A model generated the notes under the pieces. It worked only from the letters and a program-made list of their open reading frames with translations, was not told the origin of the DNA and did no database searches. The translations under genes were made by a program, and so were the position numbers. This document shows, piece after piece, positions 59,107-64,000 of a stretch of 64,000 bases of DNA (positions are counted from its first letter, which is position 1; each line of letters begins with the position of its first letter). Source of the stretch: Pycnococcus provasolii (taxonomy: Eukaryota; Chlorophyta; Pseudoscourfieldiophyceae; Pseudoscourfieldiales); contig CP150576.1 in the NCBI GenBank assembly GCA_049487715.1, positions 1 through 64,000 of the forward strand, read 5' to 3'.

Positions 59107-59775
59107 ATGACGGCCGCGGATCTCGATCTGCCGATGCCAGGCAGCCCCACAGCAGGATCTTCGGGCAAAGACAGCGACGCGAACCTCGTCGGGTCGTACG
59201 CAACTGAGGGAATCCTTGAGGCTGTGAGAACGCGCATCGGGTGGCTCAGCGTCTTCTTCATCGGTCTCATGCTCGCGGCGTTCGTCGTCGAGTCGTTCGA
59301 AGACGTCCTCAAGAGAGAGGTGGAGCTAAGCTACTTCGTTCCACTGCTCATAGGACACGGCGGAAACACAGGATCGCAGGCAGTCAGCTCGGTGATCCGC
59401 GCGCTCGCACTGAAGCAAGTTCGGCCGCGAGACGTCATCATGGTGGCCATCAAGGAGTCGTCGACGGGAATGCTGATGGGCATAGCTCTCGGACTTCTCA
59501 TCTACTTGCTCTCCGCCGTCTGGAGCGGGATGAGCCAGTCCGTCGGGGTTGTCGTCGCCATCGCGCTTCCCTTAGTGTCGCTCTGGAGCAACCTGCTCGG
59601 CGGGCTGCTTCCGCTTCTATCTGCCTCCTTTGGAACGAACCCCGCCGTCACCGCCGCACCTCTCATGACGACAATCGTCGATAGCACGGGCCTCGTCATA
59701 TACTTTGTGATTGCGCGCATGGTGCTGGGCACGATCGGCGCGGACAAGGCTGTGCACGTTCCAGCGGTGGCATAA
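59107..59775 (+). CDS. MgtE/SLC41-type divalent cation transporter, membrane domain only
   Basis: The 222-aa protein consists of one MgtE membrane domain (PF01769). After about 40 disordered residues come helices and the family motifs: a FVVESFEDVLKREVELSYFV then PLLIGHGGNTGSQ (helix 1-2 region), and SFGTNPAVTAAPLMTTIVDS in the Mg2+-lining helices. Bacterial MgtE has an N-terminal domain and CBS domains that gate the channel and works as a dimer; animal SLC41 has two fused membrane domains. This protein lacks the regulatory domains and has a single membrane unit, so it presumably dimerises. It likely transports Mg2+, possibly at an organelle membrane. Confidence 0.87.
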   Translation: MTAADLDLPMPGSPTAGSSGKDSDANLVGSYATEGILEAVRTRIGWLSVFFIGLMLAAFVVESFEDVLKREVELSYFVPLLIGHGGNTGSQAVSSVIRALALKQVRPRDVIMVAIKESSTGMLMGIALGLLIYLLSAVWSGMSQSVGVVVAIALPLVSLWSNLLGGLLPLLSASFGTNPAVTAAPLMTTIVDSTGLVIYFVIARMVLGTIGADKAVHVPAVA

Positions 59776-59777
59776 TC

Positions 59778-59850
59778 TGAGATCCCTCATTCAGTAATGA
59801 AGTGTACTTTACTCTGTCCAACGGTCGTCCATTCACACCATTCACTTTCA
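59778..59850 (+). repeat. Stop-adjacent dispersed repeat, copy B (73 bp)
   Basis: It begins two bases after the TAA of the MgtE-like gene with TGAGATCCCTCATTCAGTAA and ends CACACCATTCACTTTCA. It differs from copy A (38049-38121) at four positions, all transitions, and has the same orientation relative to its upstream gene. Confidence 0.9.
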
Positions 59851-60076
59851 CCGTTGATAGACTATCGTAGGGTGCTTGGTTGGTTGGCGCGCGCTCAGTA
59901 AAACATCAACGCTAAAAAACTCTAGCTAGAGGGGATCCCCTCCTGCACCTGCTGGTTGCGAAGGAGGACTCTCGAATCTCGCCGGTCTTCTCTTCTCTTT
60001 CCCCCCCTCTTTCTTCGTCCTCCGCCCCCCGACGGCGATCTTCCGATCACAAAAAGCCGAACCGGAGGCTCCACCC

Positions 60077-61152
60077 ATGGCCGCACCTACGGGCCTCGGG
60101 GCCTCGGCTCCGTACAACGCGCTCGTGCAGCAGGCGGCGCGCAGGTACCTCGAGGAAACGGCCAAAGACAGCGACGCGGCGAGCAAACTCTCGGGCCAAG
60201 GCGTCGCAGCCATATGCGCAACAGGTAAGGCGGACGGAAGTCACCGGTGGGGACGGTGCAGGTTAGCGTCATGGCCGCTTCATCTTAACGCTGGCACGCA
60301 AAAGGGCGAGCATTGCAGTGACGGAAAAGGCGCTCACAAGCGCACCAACACACACAACCACAAAAACGCACAGGGCTGGTTATGGGTGTCACCCACGTAC
60401 TTAGCGGTCCCGACCACCTGAGCGCGCTCGCGATGCTCAGCGTGGGAAGCAGCTGGCGCGCGTTTGGTCTTGGTTGTCGGTGGGGCGTCGGGCACAGCAC
60501 AGGGTTGCTGCTCATTGCCATAGCGTTCTTTGCAACTTCCATGGAGCTTGACCTAAAGACAGTCTCCTTCTACGCCGACTGGTTCGTGGGCATCTCCATG
60601 CTCGCGCTCGGATGTTTTGGGTTCTACAAGGTGAAGACAGACTGGGACCGCGGCGCGTTCAAGCCGGCTGTGCAGGATGCAAGAGCAAAGGGAGACTTGC
60701 CTGATCAGGTGGAGGAAAAGCTGGAGGAGAAGTCGCTCATGGCGGACGCGGAGGCGGGAGCAGCAGAGGCGGCGAAGCACGACCCCTGCGAGGAGTGCAC
60801 GCAGTTCCTGAAGTCGGTGGACTTCTCGAAGCCGTCTACACAGCGCCTTGCGGCGCTCGGCGTGGGCATCATCCACGGCGTCGCCGGCCCGGGCGGTGTG
60901 CTCGGCGTTCTTCCCGCCGTCGTTTTAAACGACTGGGTGAAGAGTTCTGTATACTTGCTGAGTTTTATTGTCGCGAGCATTTTGATGATGGGCATTTTCG
61001 CCGCTGGATACGGCGAGATGACGCTTCGTCTCGGCCGCACGGAGCGCATCAACGCGATGTTGAGCGCATTCAGCGCGGGCCTCAGCTTCCTCGTCGGCGT
61101 CGTGTGGATTTTGCTGATGTATGAGGGCAAGCTCGACGAGGTGTTCGAGTAG
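60077..61152 (+). CDS. NicO/RcnA-UreH-like nickel/cobalt transporter (one intron)
   Basis: Exon 1 (60077-60224) and exon 2 (60374-61152) are separated by a 149-bp intron with donor GTAAGG and acceptor CGCACAG. The split codon G/GG gives [20 protein letters not shown]. The product is about 308 aa with six or more membrane helices. The [18 protein letters not shown] motif and [14 protein letters not shown] are the paired His/Asp metal-binding helices of the NicO/RcnA/UreH families (PF03824/PF13386). A second half carries [20 protein letters not shown], repeating the HGxxxPGG pattern. A hydrophilic loop (about 130-195) contains Cys-Glu-Glu-Cys. It likely moves Ni2+ or Co2+, possibly in the plastid envelope. 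Confidence 0.85.
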
Positions 61153-61388
61153 CCAGCGAGGAAGTTCAGTATTCTTATAAACCCGTAATTGTGACTATTC
61201 TTTTTCTTCGAACCTTCTTTCGTCTACTGTGTGGTAATGCACGGTTCATGGCGACGGCGATTACGACAAACAAAGGGCGCAAGCGGAGCTCTCACGACGC
61301 CAATCAATTAATCTTAGTGGTGGACAGTAGAACTAATGTAAAATCGGTAACCAAAAAACAAACAAAAACACCTCTCAGTCATCAGTCA

Positions 61389-62513
61389 TCAGAGTTTGTG
61401 TTCGCGGATGAAGTCTGCCACGTCGAGCGGCGTGACACCCCTCACACCTGTGGCAGTCTTGCACAGAGCGACGAGCCCGCCCTCTCCACCGGGCTGGAAC
61501 GTGTCGCCGAGGTCGAAGGCTCGATTCAGAGTCTCCGCCATCTCGCCGCCATCCGCATCCATGATCGTTTGTCGACGCGCGAGCCGTTTCACCCACCCAT
61601 GACCCGGCTTTTCGACTTCCATCAAGTACTCATCACTGTGACTCGTTCTTCGCGCGCGCACGACGCGTTGGCAAGCTTTGGCTGACAAGCCGTCGGCACC
61701 CAGCTCGCACAAACCTCGATGAAGCGCTTCCGGTGCGAGGCGCGCGGCATCACAAGGCTCTCTGACAATCGCAACGTCGCCGCACAGTTCGATCGTCACC
61801 TTTCCGCTATGTAGTGCTCTGTAGCCGTCGTTAATTGCGTCCCAGCTAGCTTCGTAGAGGTCCGAAAACGCGTCGAGATTGTCCAGCATTTCGGGAAGAA
61901 GACGAAACGCGTGCTCGTAAGCCATTTCGTCGTCGTCGTGCTGTGCGCCTATGGTTTCGATGGCGGCGTTCAGTTTGACAGCTTCTTCTGATGGCGACTC
62001 GCCAAAGTCACCCACTGCCGCTGCGGCGGTGAGCAGCTCTTCGTGTTGCAGCGCCTTCTCAGGTTCTAGGAGTGCGAAAGCGCTGAACACGCCATCACCG
62101 TCGTAGTGGTTGTTGACGACGCCTGCTTTTTCGTATCGTTCTGCGTACTTGCTGCTTTTGAGAAAGTTGAATGCAATTTCCGTGGACGTGTCTGCGTAGA
62201 GTTCTTCCGGCGTGTCGTTGTTCGTCCAGTGCGTAAGTTGCAGGGCCGCGCCCGGCACGAGGCCATCGCATGTGATGGTCGGCACGGACGCCTGCAACGG
62301 CGCACCGTACGGAACAAACATGAATGAACGACGAGCCTCAGCATGCGACGACGACAAGGACGATGACGCTGACGCCTTCAAGGACGAAGATGAAGAGGCA
62401 ACGCCAAGAACACCGCGACGACGAGAACAAGAACAAGAATCCCAAGAAGAAACAGGACTCCGAGAAACAGGTACTGTGACTACTGTGCTGCGAATAAGCA
62501 ACGACGTGGACAT
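61389..62513 (-). CDS. DUF6687-like protein, organelle-targeted
   Basis: The 374-aa product has a Ser/Arg-rich, acid-poor leader of about 60 residues (MSTSLLIRSTVVTVPVSRSP), suggesting plastid or mitochondrial import. The core shows LTHWTNNDTPEELYADTSTE, VVNNHYDGDGVFSAFALLEP and later ELCGDVAIVREP. These match my recollection of DUF6687, a bacterial and algal family without known function. The NNHYDGDG motif resembles the metal-binding DxDG of DHH-type phosphoesterases, so a hydrolase role is possible but unproven. It is convergent with the NicO-like gene. Confidence 0.6.
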   Translation of the reverse strand: MSTSLLIRSTVVTVPVSRSPVSSWDSCSCSRRRGVLGVASSSSSLKASASSSLSSSHAEARRSFMFVPYGAPLQASVPTITCDGLVPGAALQLTHWTNNDTPEELYADTSTEIAFNFLKSSKYAERYEKAGVVNNHYDGDGVFSAFALLEPEKALQHEELLTAAAAVGDFGESPSEEAVKLNAAIETIGAQHDDDEMAYEHAFRLLPEMLDNLDAFSDLYEASWDAINDGYRALHSGKVTIELCGDVAIVREPCDAARLAPEALHRGLCELGADGLSAKACQRVVRARRTSHSDEYLMEVEKPGHGWVKRLARRQTIMDADGGEMAETLNRAFDLGDTFQPGGEGGLVALCKTATGVRGVTPLDVADFIREHKL

Positions 62514-62899
62514 TCTCCCTAAAACGTAAAACGTATGAGGTAGGACGGATCCTCACGTGCGGGACTCCAAACTCCTCTGGCAGTCTGGGGGAGATGGGGA
62601 GCACCCTAACCCTAACCCTAACCCTAACCCTTCTTCCGGGGAGGTAACCTTAGTAAAAAGTACGCCACTAAACTAAGTTTATCGTAACCCCGAATAAAAA
62701 TCAGGAATCAGGAATCCGTTTAGTTTAGTTTAGGGGTTAACCGGACCTTCGATAATAGGGGTTGGCCGTTGGTTAGGGTTTGGTCATTGGTGTAATAATG
62801 ACTGTAATCTGTGACGACATTATTTATACCTTTTTAGGGTCTTCCCCCCCTCCATCCTCATTCTTTCTTCATTCTGTGATCATTCTCCGCATTATTGCC
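62514..62899. other. Spacer with internal telomere tract before the CobW-like gene
   Basis: These 386 bp hold the interstitial telomere repeat (62603-62630) and AT-richer sequence with repeated GTTTAGTTTAG-like phrases at about 62717-62735. They act as the promoter side of two divergent genes. Confidence 0.5.
62603..62630. repeat. Interstitial telomere tract
   Basis: Just over four CCCTAA units occur in the same orientation as the chromosome end, 62.6 kb inside it, between two divergent genes. There is no variant TTGTAA unit. Confidence 0.9.
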
Positions 62900-64000
62900 A
62901 TGGCCTCCACCGACAACCCTTGGGATCAGATCACTCCGCCGCCCTTGGATGTGCCCATGGGGGATACTTCCATGCAGCCGGTGCATGTGGTTCCCATCTC
63001 ACTCATCAGCGGGTTCCTCGGCGCGGGAAAAACCACGCTGCTCAGACAACTACTCACGCAAACGTCGATGAAGATTGGACTCATCGTCAACGACGTCGCC
63101 GCCGTCAACATCGACGCGAAACTTGTCAGAAACGATAACATGCAGGCAAGCGCAGGAGCTGGCGGATCAACCGCCGAAATGGCGGACACGGTCGAGCTGC
63201 AAAACGGGTGCGCGTGCTGCACGGCTTCAGACGAACTACTCGACAGCATAGACAGGCTGCTCTCTCTCAGCGCAAGGAGAGGAGAGAGGTACGACCGCAT
63301 CATCATGGAAACGAGCGGCGTCGCGGAACCGCAGGCGATCAGAGACAAATTCAACGACGCCATCACGTACCAGGACCCAATCATGGACCTCGTCACGCTC
63401 GACACGCTCGTCACCGTCGTCGACACGTCCGCGTTCCTGCAGGAGTACGAGAGCCGAGACGTCATCGCTAACAGGCCTGACCTCGGAGGAAACGAGGCGC
63501 AGGGCGGAAGCGGGCAGAGGCGCGTCGTCGACCTGCTTGTCGAGCAAGTCGAGTGCGCGGATATTGTGCTGCTCAACAAAAGCGACATGGTGAACGAAAC
63601 GGAACTGAAGCACCTCGAGCAAGTCGTGGGAGCCATCAACCCGCTCGCCTCCTCGTACCCTTGTACGTACGGAAAGGTGGAAACCGAACTCGTTTTCGGC
63701 GCATCGGGACAAGCAATCGTAAGCAAACTTAACACGGAGGGACACCATCGTGGCGCGGTGGCATTTGCGAGGAGCCAGCAGAGGAAAGAGCAAGCAGAGG
63801 GCGGCGCCTCCGCCGCCGCCTCCGCCACCGCAGAGGCGACGAATCCCTCCGCTGCCGCGGCGCGCGCCGCGGCGACGCAGCGGCAGGAGACGACAGCGAC
63901 CATTCGCTTTGGCATACGAAACTTTGTGTACAGCGCCCGCAGGCCATTTCACGTTCAGCGCCTGCGTAGCGTGGTTCTCGCATGGATGCCTGTGAAGAAG
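62900..64000 (+). CDS. CobW/ZNG1-type metallochaperone GTPase (3' end beyond window)
   Basis: The frame is open from the ATG at 62900 to the last base (367 codons so far). It shows P-loop LISGFLGAGKTTLLRQ (Walker A GFLGAGKT 38-45), the family metal motif CACC at 104-107, IIMETSGVAEP near 138, and NKSD (G4) near 226. The C-terminal CobW_C start is FGIRNFVYSARRPFHVQRL. An Ala/Gln-rich insertion of about 45 residues separates the GTPase from CobW_C. COG0523 GTPases deliver zinc, cobalt or other metals to client enzymes; the CxCC motif is the ZNG1/YeiR/CobW class. The partner metal cannot be told here. Confidence 0.9.
   Translation, partial: MASTDNPWDQITPPPLDVPMGDTSMQPVHVVPISLISGFLGAGKTTLLRQLLTQTSMKIGLIVNDVAAVNIDAKLVRNDNMQASAGAGGSTAEMADTVELQNGCACCTASDELLDSIDRLLSLSARRGERYDRIIMETSGVAEPQAIRDKFNDAITYQDPIMDLVTLDTLVTVVDTSAFLQEYESRDVIANRPDLGGNEAQGGSGQRRVVDLLVEQVECADIVLLNKSDMVNETELKHLEQVVGAINPLASSYPCTYGKVETELVFGASGQAIVSKLNTEGHHRGAVAFARSQQRKEQAEGGASAAASATAEATNPSAAAARAAATQRQETTATIRFGIRNFVYSARRPFHVQRLRSVVLAWMPVKK

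Overview
This window is the end of a eukaryotic chromosome. It opens with about 150 bp of pure CCCTAA telomere repeat, then a 12-bp variant array, then a thin subtelomere, then a dense gene-rich arm of about 60 kb. Genes sit on both strands, are separated by tens to a few hundred bases, and are mostly intronless. Three genes have short GT-AG introns (80 to 149 bp) that I could place: GCK-domain, KATNIP-like and NicO-like. Coding sequence is GC-rich with strong G/C at third positions. The gene content points to a flagellated, photosynthetic protist, most likely a green-lineage (prasinophyte-like) alga. Evidence includes axonemal and ciliary proteins (CCDC40-like, KATNIP-like), a gamma-tubulin complex subunit (GCP2-like), a thylakoid-lumen type Tat signal, a GT29 sialyltransferase-like protein, a SAM mitochondrial carrier and enzymes with organelle-type N-terminal extensions. 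The species cannot be fixed from sequence reading alone.

Layout. 1-2.1 kb: telomere, a TMEM184/LAZ1-like gene cut off at its 3' end, and an internal telomere tract. 2.1-5.4 kb: a bacterial-type family 5 solute-binding protein whose whole binding domain is duplicated in tandem with identical DNA. 6.5-12.3 kb: ferric-reductase-like membrane protein, GCK protein, TrmN6-like methyltransferase and MRS2/CorA Mg channel. 12.7-25.7 kb: CCDC40-like, a degenerate CK1 lobe fused to CCCH zinc fingers, GCP2-like, a lumen protein, a tiny Cys-rich protein and the sialyltransferase-like protein. 25.9-31.9 kb: a Ty1/copia LTR retrotransposon on the minus strand, with 302-bp LTRs, 5-bp target duplication CTGGG, an intact gag and a broken pol. 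32-42 kb: DnaJ-TPR, PcfJ-like, glyoxalase II (frameshifted C-terminus), AlkB-like dioxygenase and three-exon KATNIP-like. 43.8-48.9 kb: a 1696-aa chimera with Ig-like and NHL-like ectodomains joined to an ATAD3-type AAA+ ATPase. 49-56 kb: acidic F-box-like protein, anthranilate synthase glutaminase, SAM carrier and threonine synthase. 56-64 kb: coiled-coil (CEP89-like?) protein, an MgtE core protein, a NicO-like nickel/cobalt transporter, DUF6687-like, a second internal telomere tract and a CobW/ZNG1-type GTPase that runs off the window.

Themes. Metal handling recurs (MRS2, MgtE, NicO, CobW, Cys-rich peptide, ferric-reductase-like, solute-binding protein), as do ciliary/centrosomal proteins. 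No operon logic is implied; neighbours are mostly convergent or divergent pairs. The most unusual observations are the ATAD3 chimera, the exact intragenic duplication in the solute-binding protein, the pseudokinase-CCCH fusion, the PcfJ-like nuclear gene, a 73-bp repeat that begins at or beside stop codons of several unrelated genes, and a retrotransposon with matching LTRs but a decayed pol.
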